From positions 4,662,945-4,726,944 of the forward strand of contig JARCOQ010000017.1 in NCBI GenBank assembly GCA_029207755.1: 64,000 nucleotides of DNA, in the 5' to 3' direction. Origin of the DNA: Chamaea fasciata (taxonomy: Eukaryota; Chordata; Aves; Passeriformes; Sylviidae). Under the pieces are notes generated by a model. It saw nothing but the letters and a program-made list of their open reading frames with translations, was not told the origin of the DNA and did no database searches. Shown here in pieces: positions 13,045-27,035 of this stretch (the first letter of the stretch is position 1; each line of letters begins with the position of its first letter). Position numbers and translations under genes: made by a program.

Positions 13045-13605
13045 ACCAGCAGGACCAGGACAGAGATTGTCCCCCTGTGCTGGGCACTGGTGAGGCCACA
13101 CCTCAAATCTGGGGTCAGTTTTGGGACCCTCACGACAAGAAGAACATTGAACATGTCCAGGGAAGGGCAGTGGAGCTGGGGAAGGGTAGAGACAGGGAGT
13201 TCAAGAGGAGCAGCTGAAGGAGCTGGGGGGGCTCAGCCTGGAGAAAAGGAGGCTCAGGGGGGACCTCATCACTCCATGACTACCTGGATGGAGGTTGGTC
13301 TCCTTTCCTCACATGGAGTTGGTCTCTTTTCCCAAGTAACAGGTGACAGAACAAGAGACAGCCTCAAGTTGTGCCAGGAGAGTTTAGGTTGGATATCAGG
13401 AAAAATTTCTTCACCAAAAGGGTTGTCCATCCCTGGCACAGGCTGCCCAGGGCAGTGGTGAGGTTACCATCCCTGGAGAGATTTAAAAGCCACGTAGATG
13501 TGACAGTTGGGGACACGGTTGAGTGATGGGCTTGGCAGTGCTGGGGGAACAGTTGGACTTGATCTGAGAGGGCTTTTCCAACCTAAACAATTCTGAGATT
13601 ATATG
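13045..13605 (+). mobile_element. CR1 LINE, 3'-end fragment, plus strand
   Basis: About 560 bp resemble the end of CR1 ORF2 plus its 3' UTR. Landmarks in order are CTGGTGAGGCCACACCTC, a GGAGCTGGGGAAGGG-like segment, CTCAGCCTGGAGAAAAGGAG, TTAGGTTGGATATCAGGA, CACAGGCTGCCCAGGG and a terminal CTTTTCCAACCTAAACAATTCTGAGATT. The order is that of avian CR1 in the sense direction. It is 5'-truncated, and an inserted or diverged segment around 13275-13345 (two similar GGTTGGTCTC / GTTGGTCTCTTTTC pieces) interrupts the expected order. The open frames here are remnants without a complete reverse transcriptase. Confidence 0.9.
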
Positions 13606-16330
13606 AAAGTGGAGATAAACTGATGTCTTTTTCAGACACAGAGTCATTTGTTTAAAATGGTGCAACTTCACACTGCTTGTTAAATCCATGCAAATTTATG
13701 TGTAGACTGAACCACCCAAAACCATGAGAAGCCAGTCACTACATTAGCATGTCTTGGGAAATGACTAATTTAAGAATCATTACTGCATCTAAACATGCAA
13801 TAATTGCTATAGTCATTTTTCATTTTAATTCACCAGGAGATGTTCAGGCAGTATGATGGGGGTGTGTCAGATAGGTTTTTAAATACGCAGATAGGCTAAT
13901 ATTAAGTATCAGGGAATTAATTAAGATTAATTACACTCAAAAGTGATGGTGCCTCATGCTATCCTAGTTCATAAAATGCTCTACCTGCAGAATGCTCACA
14001 GTGTAATTGGTTGCTATGTTTTGATATAAATCCCAGCTCCTCTGTTGCACAGTGTAATTGCACAGCAGAGCCAGTCCCACAAACTGCTAAAAGAAAAGGT
14101 TGCCCCTTGCATGATAGCCCTGCGAAATTTCAAACATTTTCTGCATCTGCGCTCTGGTTGTCTCCTGGAGCGGTTGTGAAAGGTTGTTTCATGGATTGCT
14201 ATCAGCCTTAGCCCCATCTCTTGGCATGGTAATAGCCCTTCCCAGAGATGCTGTAATGTCAGCAGAGCTCACGGGTCACTTCCACTGACACCGCAGCCCG
14301 AACTGCGCCGTCGGAGATGCACATTCTGTCAGCTTTATCAGGTATCCAGTTAACCATGTTGACACAGCTTCTGGGCTGGGGTGGAAGGATAAAGAAAATA
14401 GATTACCTCTTTAGTTGGGTGGAAAAAGAGATTTCCCCTGGGTAAAAGGAGATCTGAAGAAAAATTATTTTATCCTCTGTGAACAAGAACAATTATTTTG
14501 TTTGTTGTGCCTAGGAAAATATGAAGAGAGGTTGTTTTGGAGAAGAAATATTTGAGATAAAGTGTGTGTCATCTCAGCGTTGTTGATACTGTTTCAGCAG
14601 TGCCAGGTTATTATAACAGTGTAGTCAATAATAAAAAAGTTAAGACTTTTGATGGAGCCGCTGTGATGTCTGTGAACAGACACTCGCAGTCAAAAACATG
14701 AGATGAAACAGATTTTGTCCTCCATCGTAACAAACCCTGTGCCCCTCAAAAACAAACTGAATCTACCAGTCACAGTGAATTCAGCAAATTGAATTATTGC
14801 CCTGTCAGAGGTGACGGGATGAGTCTGCCTTGTACATACCACAGGATTTCCAGCCTTTTCTGTTTCTCACAGACACCTTGAACTAGTGGCATCCATATGT
14901 AAATAAGCAAATTCATACTCCAGAGGTTACAGGAAGATGTATTTTATAGAGAGAAAAACTGATAAGTATGTTATGAGACCTTATAGACAGGAATACTGAA
15001 CGATAGGAAAATCTTTGTTAGGAGGACAGTAAAAGGTGATGGAGAACATTTTAAGTTGTCTGTAAATGACCTTTAGATCCTTCAGCATCAGTGGCAATGG
15101 ATTGATGGTTTCTTGAACCATCAGTTGTTCATTCACTCTTTACAAAGCCTTTATAAATACACCATGCACAAAGCAATGACCCAAACACTGGAGCAGAAAC
15201 TTACAGCAGGAATGAACAATGCTGCAAACCAGAAAAAAATTGGCCAGTTTCCAGAAAGAAGATTAAGTCCAAAATCTTGGCTAGTGGAGGGTTTGAAGAA
15301 GTCAATGAATTTATGCCACTTCATAGAGCCCGGTCTCTAACTGGTAGGAAGGGCAACATGGAGCCAGGTTTGAACTGAGTGCTGGAAGAGCAGTGGCTGA
15401 GCTGTAGGCTTGGATGTGAACTGAAGAGCTTGGCTACCTTTAAACTTGCTTGAGATCTGCTGGAGTTTCCTTTAGCTTGAATTAGTAGCTTTGCTCCTCA
15501 GCTGGGGTGGAGAATGTCGGTGGAGCTGCAAGGCACCACTGGTCCCTCTGACCCAGCAGGACGTGGGCTCTGTGTCTGATGGAGCTTTGTGCTCCAGCTG
15601 AAGGTGGGTGCGTTTACACAGCTTCAGGTTTGCCACAGCACCAAACAGAACCCAATCTTTTCAGCTTCTCTGTCACTCTCGAGTGTTGTCCTTGCTGCTT
15701 TTGTTCCCAGGTAATCTAAAAACTAATTATAAAATAAAGAACAATAATTTGCAAGTGTTTGTGAGGCTACATATCTAGAGTTCTGTTTCATTAACTCCCA
15801 CATTTTCAACACATATTTTCTTATGCATAATTATCTGTATTGCTTCAGGACTACCATTTTTAAAATACTAGTGTTTTAACACTCCCTGCATTCAGCAAAG
15901 CCATTTGTCTGATGAAACCTGCCTCGTTCCCTAAGGTGAAACAGATTTTTTTCTAATTATATCAGGAGTTCTGCAGCAGAACTTCCCCTGTTTTTGTGAT
16001 CATTCTTGAACTTTTAGGGAGGATCATTCCAAGCTTGAGGTATGCAGAGATGTGTGTGCCTCTGGGACTCACAGCCCCTGCCCAGGTGTTGTGTGTGCTA
16101 GCACTCCCAGTGATTGCAAGTTCAGCTGTATTTTGGCCTCATCTGTTTTTGTCTGTGCTTCAAACCAGAGCACAAACTCTCCAGGGACCTCACAGACATC
16201 CCAGACGCAGAGTCAGCTGAAAATACGAGCAGAGAAAAGAGAAACAGGCTCTGCAGCCACTTAACCAACCCCACGTGGTGGTGTGGAGCTGCACAGTGAT
16301 GCCCTGAGAGCCACTCCAGCGTCGTCAGTG

Positions 16331-16477
16331 CCATGGGACACACAGCCATGGGACAAACAGCCATGAGACAAACAACCATGGGACTCACAGCCACAGGACA
16401 CTGAGCCATGGGACACACATCTGTAGGACACACAGCCAAGGGACACACAGCCATGGGACACACGGCCATGGGGCACA
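16331..16477. repeat. Minisatellite, 15-bp unit, 9.8 copies
   Basis: Nine full units and one partial unit of consensus CCATGGGACACACAG start at 16331, 16346, 16361, 16376, 16391, 16406, 16421, 16436, 16451 and 16466. The 15-bp register is exact throughout; copies differ only by substitutions. Because 15 is a multiple of three, frames stay open on both strands, giving a repetitive cysteine/proline/methionine/alanine frame on the minus strand (16122-16487) that I do not consider a gene. Confidence 0.95.
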
Positions 16478-19092
16478 TTCCCCACATTTCTCTGCCGTCT
16501 CACTGTGGCAGGCGTGTGCTGCATCTCCCCTTGCAGTCAGCCCCTGAAATGTTCACTGCATGCCAAGTGAGTTTCAGCAGGTAGTAATATTTAATATGCA
16601 TGAGTTCTCTTGGCCTTATTTAGCTGCGCTCCCCAAGTCCCGTTTGTGCTGCTGACAGAATTAGTGGCTCTGAATGTCTTTTCTGATCCAGACACCAGTT
16701 TCATACTAAGCTGCAGTTAGGCCTGGCAAGTACAAGGGATAGAAAATTGGTAGCTTAGTTTTCCAAGACGTTTTTCAAGCTCTGTTTTCAAAAGACATCA
16801 GCATAAACATGTCAGAAAGTAATCATTGCTTATGATACTCAAGTAATATGCATTATAGGGAAACTTTGAAGCAAGTCCTAATCCAGTTCCAGACACATGT
16901 GTGCGCTGTCGGCATCAGGCTGATTAAATACTCCCTCAGAAATGGCTGGAGCAGAACAGCTGGGCAATAGACTGACAAGGAGTAGTTTTAAATGCAAAGG
17001 AACAAAACAATTTTACTACAAATTGTGGGATACAAGAGCTAATTCCAGTATTTTGAACCATGTTGAATAATGCCAGCCATTTGTGTCACAATGCTCTAAA
17101 TTGAACTTTTAATCACAATTAAGAGCACACAAATTAGGCATGACATTGTATGCTTATTGCTTAAAGGCTCTGTCACTGATTGATAATGTATATTTGTATT
17201 AGTAGTATTAGTGCCTAAGTAATATTCATATTTAACACAATTCATTGTGTTGACTTTGACTAACTACTTTCAGATACCAGCAGCCTCCAGTGTAATCAAT
17301 AATCATGATACCAAATCATTTGTATGCCAACAGCTACATTTACACTGGAAACTGTCAGTAGGAAAACCTCAGAGACCTGTGTTAGCTGCTGCTGAATATG
17401 ATAGCAATAATTGTCACACTTTTAAACAATATTTGTTAAAGGATATCGAGCCAGCTCCTGGGCTGGTACAGCAGAGTGATGCATCAGCTAGAGATTAGCT
17501 GGCTACATGTATTAATTTTTCAGAATCCTTTGCAAGGTATTTCATTTGATTTTATTCCTTCTTCACTCCTGTCATGTTCTCCCTCTTGGGGAAAATGTAA
17601 ATATTTCAGACTAACTTTATAAATGTTTCTTAACCGTCTCTTCAGCCACCCACCATTTGAATATTTGTGCATGCCCCATGTCTGACCTGTGTCCTGGTGG
17701 TGATGCTCAGTGACCTTGCACGGGTGTGTTTTCCAGCCCAAAATGATGTGTGTGTCTGATGGAGCTTTTGTGCCTTGCCCAGTGCTACAAAGCACTCCCA
17801 TGCATCTGCTTTTCATCCCCTCCATCACTCTACCACCAAAACAGAGGTGGTAGAGGTGGCTTGGCCACAGGTGACCACAGAGCACCACGTGGGCTCTGAC
17901 TGTGCCTCGCAGAAATGAGCCCCATCTCAGCCGTTGAAGGATGGCTCCAGAACAAAATGTGTTGTCCAGCTTGAGGATTCCTCATGAATAGCAAAAGTAG
18001 GACAAGAGAATGAGGGAGAAGATGAATTAAGGAAAGGAAATGTAGTATAGATCTGCCTTGGAAATCCAGCCAGTTTCCCAGCAGACAGATTGACCCCCCT
18101 GGAGTCCCTCCTTCCTTGGCGCTCTCTGCTGAGGATGGTCTCTATTGAGGAATTGTCTGACAAGGAATGGATTTGAACAGGAAGAGCTCCCATTGAGTTG
18201 AAATTCAACCCTCTGGCTCAGGACTCCCTTCTCCCTCTGCCACAGCTGGCACTGACCACAGAGAAGGGACATGTTGTGGGAGATATGGAGGTGTTGGCGC
18301 ATGAGAGTTGTTCAGAGAGTACAGGCAGAGAAAATGAATGCAAACAAGCACAAAAGGAAGAACATAGAAATGTTCATTGAAGCCAGGCCAAAAAAAGGAG
18401 CAGGAGAAGAGAGTGTCCTCTTCCTGGCACTGCAGATGCTGAGTCAGGACACCCGTGTGCCCAGCACTGCCCTGCCTCCCATAGCTTAGCCCAGTGCTGG
18501 TGCTGGGCTCAGGACACTTGAGCATGTCACCACAGGTTTGATGAGAATCCTGCAGTCTTGCTCATTGAATTTTTTTTGCCTTGAGTGCAGGCAATAATGC
18601 ATTGATGGGTACATGTGCTCAGTGAGTGCAACAAGCAGATAGATGTGCATTGCTGAGAAATCCCTTACTCCTGGAGATCTCAAACAAAAGCTATCGAATG
18701 TAATTAAAAATTTGCAGGGGGAGAGTCAGATCTGAGGGGGGAGATACCAGCTTTGCTCTCTGCTTTATCTCTGAATGGAACCATTTCCGCTGCTGGAAAT
18801 GCTGTAAGAGAGAGCCCAGTGCTGCCTCAGTTTGAAGATAATAACTTTAATTTTAGCTCTGAATTACTTTTTTTCAAAGACAGTCTGACCTCTGACTGTA
18901 AAGTTATTGAATTGCTACATCTGACATGATGAAGGATAGCTCAACAGGTGGGAGCCAAAGCAGTTCCTATGTAGGAAAGAAATGCAGATATTAAGAGCAT
19001 TGCAAGTCATGAAACACAAATGGTACACCCTGTATTGAAAGCAAAGCTGGACTTCTTCAGGCTTTAAAGAAAACGTGCTGATTAATTTCTTT

Positions 19093-19108
19093 AAAAAAAA
19101 AAAAAAAA
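19093..19108. repeat. A16 homopolymer
   Basis: Sixteen consecutive A residues in intron sequence. There is no recognisable retroposon body directly upstream. Confidence 0.85.
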
Positions 19109-19479
19109 GTGTTTTTCTCCCAGCTCATTTCACGTGGCAGTTTGTTCTCTTTGCTTGATTAAACGTTAATCCAGCCCATCCTAATGGTGTGCAGTTCCTT
19201 TTGTTAAGCTCTGGACTTCTGAGCACCATACATGAAGGGGAAAGTTGCATCAATCACCAGCACAGTGAGAGTGAAAGACAGGAACCAGGGCTAATGCAAT
19301 TAGCACATTTATTTGTCATGCATCAGAGGAGCTGGAGACCTCCCTGTTGTGTCAGCTCTGACTCCCAGCAGCATCCTGATGGTGTAGGGAGCTGCTGGGA
19401 GAGACCAGAGGCCTCTGTCTCACTGAATGGCATGGGCTGGTGTGTTCCCTGTCCTTCAGCCCCAACTCTCCCAGCCAGC

Positions 19480-19672
19480 CCTGGCACAAACAGGTTACCC
19501 AGAAAAGCTGTGGCTGTCCCATCCCTGCAAGTGTTCAAGCAAAGGTTGGATGGAGCTTGGAGCAACCTGGTCCGGTGGAAGGTTCCCTGCCTGTGACGGA
19601 GGGTTGGAACTAGATGAGCTTTAAGGTCTTTCCCAGCCCAGCCCATGGTGTGATTCTGTGGCTCTCGGAAGC
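19480..19672 (+). mobile_element. CR1 LINE 3'-end fragment, plus strand
   Basis: A CR1 tail in sense orientation. Landmarks are AGAAAAGCTGTGGCTG, CATCCCTGCAAGTGTTCAAG, GGTTGGATGGAGCTTGGAGC, CCTGCCTGTGACGGAGGGTT, GATGAGCTTTAAGGTC and a terminal GTGTGATTCTGTGG. It covers about the last 190 bp of the element. The frame reading PRKAVAVPSLQVFKQRL across it is the same repeat-derived frame seen at the CR1 copy near 49420, so it is not a host protein. Confidence 0.9.
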
Positions 19673-20774
19673 CTTGGTTCCTCAGCCCACCAGCCCTGTG
19701 GGATGTCACGTGGCCATCCCAAGTGCTGTCCCCGGTTCTCCTGGCGAGGGAGGAGGTTCAGCAGTGCTCACAGGGGCTGAAATGAAGAGGGATGGTGGCC
19801 AAAATGTGCAGCACTCGGAGCCAGGCAGTGCCTCCCCACTGGCAGGCGGGTTGGGGGCCATGCAGCTCTTCCCTCACTGCTGGAGTTCTCCCGAAGCCGG
19901 CATCGGCAGCGCGTTCAGCCACGCACCATTTAGAGTAGCCATCTGTTCCCTTTAATGAGAAAGCTATCCATTTTTTTTTCACCTGGTTACTGATTGTTCC
20001 AGACTATTGTGATTGCTTTGTTTTATTAATTACTCATTTTGACATGCTGTATCTGTCTCTTTTGTTCAGAAAACAGATGCTCTTGTTTCTGGGCGTTATT
20101 ACTGATGGTTATTGCTAATAAGATAAAGCTGCAGTTCCAGTTTAACTGAGGGCTTAACACCGTGGCTCTGGTTATTGAAAGCCTCAGCACTGGGTATTTT
20201 ATTCAAGCCTGAGGAAATTGCATTCTTAGTGCCATGAGGGCTCCCATTATTTGAAGGAAAGGGAGTTTTTAAATGTCTTTTGGTGCACAGAGCAATGGGG
20301 TGGGTAGCTGTTGCTGTTCCTGGAGACCATGATTAAACAAAGAATAAACATTATTAAGATCATCCTGAAATCTCTTCACTTACTAATACGTAGTATTATG
20401 GGTGTGAAATGCTGCAGGTTCCCATAAGAAACTTCTCATTCAAAATCATTTCTGCACTTAATGTGGATCTAAGCAAAATTTGCTTTTCAGATTGCCAGAC
20501 AAGGTTCGATATGTCTTAAAATAGAGTGGTCTGTGAGCTGTGAAGGGGATAGGATAGCATCACTACGCCAGAGTTGAAGTGTTTCCACTGACAATCACTG
20601 TTTCAAAATATTATTTCAATAATATATTAAGCTCTGAAAAACTGTCTGTGAGTTGAGTGTAGATGGAAACCATGTCAGTGCTTTCTGCTGGAATTAGATA
20701 CTGGCTCCATTCAATTTTGAGAAAGTATCTATGATGTAAAGTCAATCCTTGCAAAACAGTCTCTCATTCCGTAA

Positions 20775-21053
<279 letters not shown>

Positions 21054-24000
21054 TGAGGGAGAGGTTTGCTCTTGCTGCCTCTTGGGGGAAGACTGATGAA
21101 GGTGAGAACAATCTGGTGTCTCTTTTTCTGGATGAAGAGAAAGAGCAGACTTGGGATGGAGGGAACCTGGATCCTGGTGGACCCTTCCTGGCTGTGGAAT
21201 TTGTAACAGCAGTTTTGTAGAGTAATGCTCTGTAGCACCATTCTCATACATTCATTGCACACGTACAGGGCTGTTATTCTAATTACAGAGCCCTGAAAGC
21301 CAGACTGGTAGTGGCCTTTCACTGACCCTGTGTATCAAATGCTCAATATCCTCCTCCTTGATGTTTAATTCAGTCATTTGCCAACTCAATATCTGGCATC
21401 CAGTCAGACTCCAAAGAAGGCTGTCTCAAGAAAATACTTTCTTATACGGGACCTGATGCAAACCTGCAGAAGTGGGACTATCCACATTGAAATTGCAGGC
21501 TCATCTTTTGTCCCCTAACAGAAAGTAAAATGGAGAAAAACCTGAAGTTGAATTTCAGGATCTATATGGGTGAAAAACCAGTGAGGGTGTAAGCTGTATG
21601 AGGAAAAGTGATGATTTTTACATGAGCACATTTATATGCTTGGAAAAAAACCAGAGCTTTAAAGGTCTTTAATGTTCTATTTCCAACTCTATTGTTGATT
21701 TGTTATTTAAGTGTGGTGTAACACTGCAGTTTCCAATACGGGAGCAGGGTTGGTTTAGCTCATTGCTGAGTGCAACTAAAATGAATGTATCCATTCTCTG
21801 AACATAGATTGTTCTGTGTCGCGAGTACTATTGGAAATCTCCTGAAATCAGAGAGAGTTTTCTCCTAGATTCTCTCCTTGGTTGTTTGCCAGCTGAGGGG
21901 TTAAATACCCCGTGACTTTGGTTTGTGTCAGCAAACATTTATCACGGCGGCTCCGCTGCCGGAGGTGTGACAGGGAAGTCTCCGCTGGGCACTGTTTTTA
22001 ACAAGGTGATTCACAGTCCTGATTGATTGTCTTCCGGCACTGTGAGGGCCGGGCAGCTGTGGGGGACACGTGGTGGGGACAGAACGTGACATTATTTCTG
22101 AGCAAAGGATAGGCACAGCTCCCTCTCTGATTCCTTTGGGTGGTGATGTCCCAGCTTCAAAGTCCTAATCCCGGTCTTGCTTGGAGGAGGGAACGTGAGA
22201 ACTCCCTGAGCTGATGGCTCTAATGACATCTTCCCAGAGAATTCTTCCAGCTTTCATTTGACGGCCACTTTGGGGCATATAAAGGTTTGAAGATTGATAC
22301 AACATTTCCATAGCAAATCAAATTTCTTACATCTTATTCGAGGACAGATCAATATTCAAAGTGTTCCCAAATGTTTTAACTAGCTCTGTTCATCTGCCAA
22401 AGAAGCAGTAAATTGCATCCTCTTCTTGTCTGAAATCCAGATAAGCCTTTGAGCTATTAAATAGAACAGGATAATTTTGCCTACAAAATACTTGTGCCTC
22501 TGCTTCTAGCAGTGTTTTTTGGTATTCTCTATCCCAGGCTGGAGTGCTTGCCTTTAAGGCAGGAAGGTAGAAAGCAATCTGTTTTTATTCAAAAGCAATT
22601 ACATTTGTCTTTGATGTATTTGTCAGGGGTTTTTTTCTCTCTTTCCTGTTCAATCGGTGTTCTTTTAAAGGTTTATATTAGTATTGAATTTCTCTTCCTT
22701 GCTTTTGTAGAGCCTCCTAGGAATTTGGGTATTGGAGGCCCTCATCCCGTGTGCTTGGCAAGAAACATGATCTTGTGCCTTTGAGAAAGTGATAGAGAGG
22801 TCATGGAGTTAAAGGGAATATCTGCGTGCTCCTCCTTTGCCTCAAAATGATGTGTCCCTCTTTTGTGCAGAGACAAGTGTAGACAATGCATTTAGCTAAG
22901 GGAAGATCTTGCAAATATTTAGAACCTTTTTATTAGTTGAAGATGCCTCAGAATATTGTAACAACTCAGGAGTAACAATACCACCAGTCACTGCAAGAGA
23001 AGAAATATGTGACCAGAACTCATGATTATTTCTGGCAGCGGTTAAGAAATGAAAGACACTGCATATTCTTTGAGGTAACAGCAAAAATTTGTTCAGTACT
23101 GATTCAACAGTAAGTTAGATATGTATATGCATCTATAAAAATATATCTGCGTGTGAGTGAATATCTATGCTTCAAGCAAACCAAAAAATCTTGTTATATG
23201 TTACAGGAGTTCAGCATTCATTTCCCTCTGCTCAGTGCTGCTGAACTATGCCTGAGGACTGAAAATGCTTCCCTGGATATCCTGTGCAATTGTTATTTCT
23301 CACATCTTCCATATGCCCATTTATAATGGCTGTGATTAAAAATGCAGGATCACTTGATTACGACAGTATCTGCAATATCTGTTCTTAATTTTGCACACCT
23401 CTGATGAGAAAGTTATTAGAGTATTGGCTGTTTGAAGTCAGTGAGAATTTTGCCGAGATTTCATAAAAAAAACCCCAGAAAAAAATGGGTTTTTATATGG
23501 AGCTCAAGCTCTGCCCATGGGAATTTTGCAGAGCAAGACCATCATAAATGTGCTGTTGAGCAAGGGGCTGAGCACAGCACAGTGACCTTGAGCTGCGGGG
23601 AGAGCCCTAGCAAGGCTTCAGCAGGGTCAGCAGAGCAGATCCCGTTCCAGTGAGCAGGAAAAGGGCCCTGTGGTGCTGTCCCAGCACTCCCGGGGTCCAG
23701 GCTGGAGCAGAGGCAGGGCTGTGTGTGCACAGCAGGCAGGGCTGTGCCTTCGCTGGATCCTGCAGCCTAGAACCCGCTTGGGGCCGGGATGTGGTGACCT
23801 GGAACAGAGCTTGGGGCCTCATCTCTGAGCCTGGCAGGGAGCTACAGTGTGTGCCAGGCCAGGGCAAGGCATGGAGGGTGGCCAAGTAAGATGTGTCCTA
23901 CTGACTCAACAGTGAACAAGCCAAAAGAGGGTGGAGTGAAGCAAAGAAATGGGAATGCAGAAAGCAGCGGGCTCCAGCCTGCGGCACGGTGTCACTGCTG

Positions 24001-27000
24001 GGCACTCAGCCTCCCACAGAAGCAAGTTTGCTTTAGCCTGGAATACAAATACAGAAAATTGTCCAAGGCGTGGGAGAGTCGGCAGCGATGTGAAGAGATC
24101 CATTAGACAGTCTGATGGGGTTTAAGTGAAGGGGCTTCCCAGCCTACAGAGCACTCAGCCTGGGTTCCCAAGGAGCGTGCTCTCTGCGAGTCACCTTGAA
24201 GCAACCCTTGGGAGGAACAGAAAAGAAATCATCAAGTATTATTAATTATAATAGGTTGTTGTTGCTGGTTAAGATTATAATAACTTAATTAAAATAGTGT
24301 CTTGAGCCGTAGCTTAGTATTCTTGAGATCAGGAGCTCACTCTTGGTAAAGTTCTCTGTAGTGAGAACTGGCCCTGGACATCCTCAGATGTGCTGGCTCT
24401 TAAACTGAATTGCAACTCTTTCCTTTTCTGATACTCTCTGGAAAACGCAGTTTAATGCATTTTAGCTTATCTAGCCTCAGGTCAAGTAGCTGGGCAATTT
24501 AAATGTGTAGAAGCAAGCCCTCCCAAAAATGCAGAACAGGAGTTGTGATGCAGGATTTCCTTTTCCACAGGACCATCTTTCTTCCTCACTCTCCCCGTCC
24601 ACAAGTTGTTTTGATTTAACGCGCCACCGTTTGAAAGTGTATCTTAAAAGACCGTGTTTTACTCATGTTGAATAATGTTCTGCCTCTTTGAACTTTGCCT
24701 CTGTGTGAAGAACACAGCCAAGTTTTAAAAATGCAGCTGCAAGCTGGAGCTGAAATTCCCCTGCTCCCTCTGGCAGCCTTAATCAGCAGAGCTCTCCCGG
24801 AGCTGCGCGTTGCCTTTCAAGCGCTGACAAAGCGGGATGAGTGCAGAGCTCGGCTGCCCAGCACTGCACTGCCCAGCAAGGATTCTTCTGCTGCCTTTTC
24901 CATGCCCACATCTCCGAGCTGCATCACACCGGATCCTTACAGCAGGAAGGAACTGGGGCTTGGAGTGGGATTTTCCCCTCTGTACAGCACCAGTGGCTGC
25001 CTGCCGTGAGCACAGCCCTTGCAGAGCGAGGTGCGCAGGATCCCAGCGGTGTCCTTGGGGAGGGCTCTTTCAGGAGAAACTCTTAGCAGTTTCAAAAAAA
25101 AAACAAATTACCCAATAAGATGGCATGAAAATGCTTAAATATGAAAGAAGAAAGGTAATTTAATCACAACACAATAGTGTGGTGGAGAAGGATTATTTCC
25201 ATTTCTGCAGAAGCTTAGTTTTGCTATAACCACAGCAAACCCGTCCTCATGGAAGGATGTGGATGTCTTACTTAACTGAAGCGTTCAGTTCTGAAAAGGT
25301 CAATGTGAAATGCTCTGCAGTGACTTGAGTGCTTTGCTCTGGGTTGTATCTATTTTGTTTTAACAGAAAGATTGTCAAAAATTAACTCATCTCTCCAAAA
25401 CAATTTGTTCCTGTCAGACTGGCCTTTTCCATTCCCATTCATCCTTTCCACTTCACTAACTCTGTGGATACATCTTGGTCCCTTTCAAGTCAATAGCACA
25501 AGTCCAAGTGACTTCTTTTAAACTCTATCTGGCTCCTTCATTCTCCTGGACTTCTCTAGGATAGTTTACTCCTACCACCCTTCTTGGGAGTGGTGTGAAA
25601 GAGTGCTGAATATAGAGAGTCCTCCAAAATACAGAAATATTAGTATTTCTTACATGAGAAATGTTGTAATTTTAAATTTCTCCATCTCCTCCTGAGTCCG
25701 TGGAACTCTGATAGAATAATTGTTGATAACATGCCACGTGAAAAATGAAATAGCTGGGAGCCAAATCTATATGTGGCAAATTGAGTTAAAGAAATCTCAT
25801 AAAAAATAAGCAGTATATAAAAAAACCCAAGGATTTTAAAAGCCGATTATTCTAGTAGTGTCCCAGTTTGTTTATTTTATTTCTATGCCAGCAGAGATTC
25901 CCTCAGAGATTAACACCATGGACTAATGCACAGATGGGGCCAGAAACTCGAAAGTCATCTGAATATTAAGAATTTAAATCTTTAGCCTCAGTGATTTGAA
26001 CAGAAAGCCAATTATGAGGCTGAATTAGTTTTCAAATTAAACTGCAATTTAAGGCTTGTGAAATTAATCTTTTAAGGCATATAGTTGCATTCGTATATAT
26101 ATATTCATGGGGAGAATTTGGATTTTGCAGTTCTGGCTTGTTCCTCTTCTCCAGCCTGACAGTGCAATTCATGAGGAGATGCCTGGTGTGCCTGGTTGTT
26201 TGTTCAGTGCAGGAACAGAGCAGGTGTTGCTGGCTTGCACGGCCTGAGATCTGAAGAGAAGATGTTTCATTTTAAAAAATTAATAGGACACGGAGTGAAT
26301 CCCTCTTCCTGCCACTGCAACCCATTCCGAAAACAACGTAGTGCTGCTCACAGGCAAAATATTCAATATGTTTCTTCCAGCTTGGAGGTAAGTTAATTTT
26401 AGAAATCTTCATTTAGGAAGGTCCCAGTTCAAGAGAGCACCTGAACAGGTTCATGGATGGAGCTGCCATATGTTCTGGTTTGTAGCACTAGAAACTAAAA
26501 ATAATGCAAATGCTGAATGTTTCAGAGAGACCATGCACAGGTAAAATATTCTGTACGGTCAGAGTAGGACTCAATGGATTCTTCCATTCATCCCAGAGAT
26601 ATTCACAGGTTGGGTGCATTACTTCTGGATCCATCCCAAGCTTGAATATATTCAGCTATGGCAGTGCCATCTTCTGCACCCTGGGCAGGTGCTGCTCTTA
26701 TCCTTGCACTTTATATGCTGTTAAAAATGGCTTTGTCCAACCTGATTCTATTCTCTCACACATTACACGCAGACTTAGGATACACAATATTCTTTCTCAA
26801 GTTCTTTTGCTCAGTCAAGCACAATTTTAAGATAAGAGATTGTTTTTTCTGCAGACTCATGTGGTAGTGCTTTCCATTTTCTTTCGAGGTGAGTGGTTAT
26901 GAAATCTGTGCTCTTAATTTCCTTTTCAGAAGCATCCAGTCCCAAGAGCAAGGAAGTGAATTATAGGACTGTAAGTGAGAAAAAAATGCAAATCCCAAGA

Positions 27001-27018
27001 CTAATGGGTTTTCCCTCC

Positions 27019-27035
27019 AAAAAAAAAAAAAAAAA
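27019..27035. repeat. A17 homopolymer
   Basis: Seventeen consecutive A residues following a CCCTCC string, in the intron. No flanking retroposon was recognised. Confidence 0.85.

Noticed and set aside
16122..16487. 121-codon cysteine/proline/methionine-rich frame on -
   Set aside because: It is generated by the 15-bp minisatellite, whose length is a multiple of three; no start context or homology.
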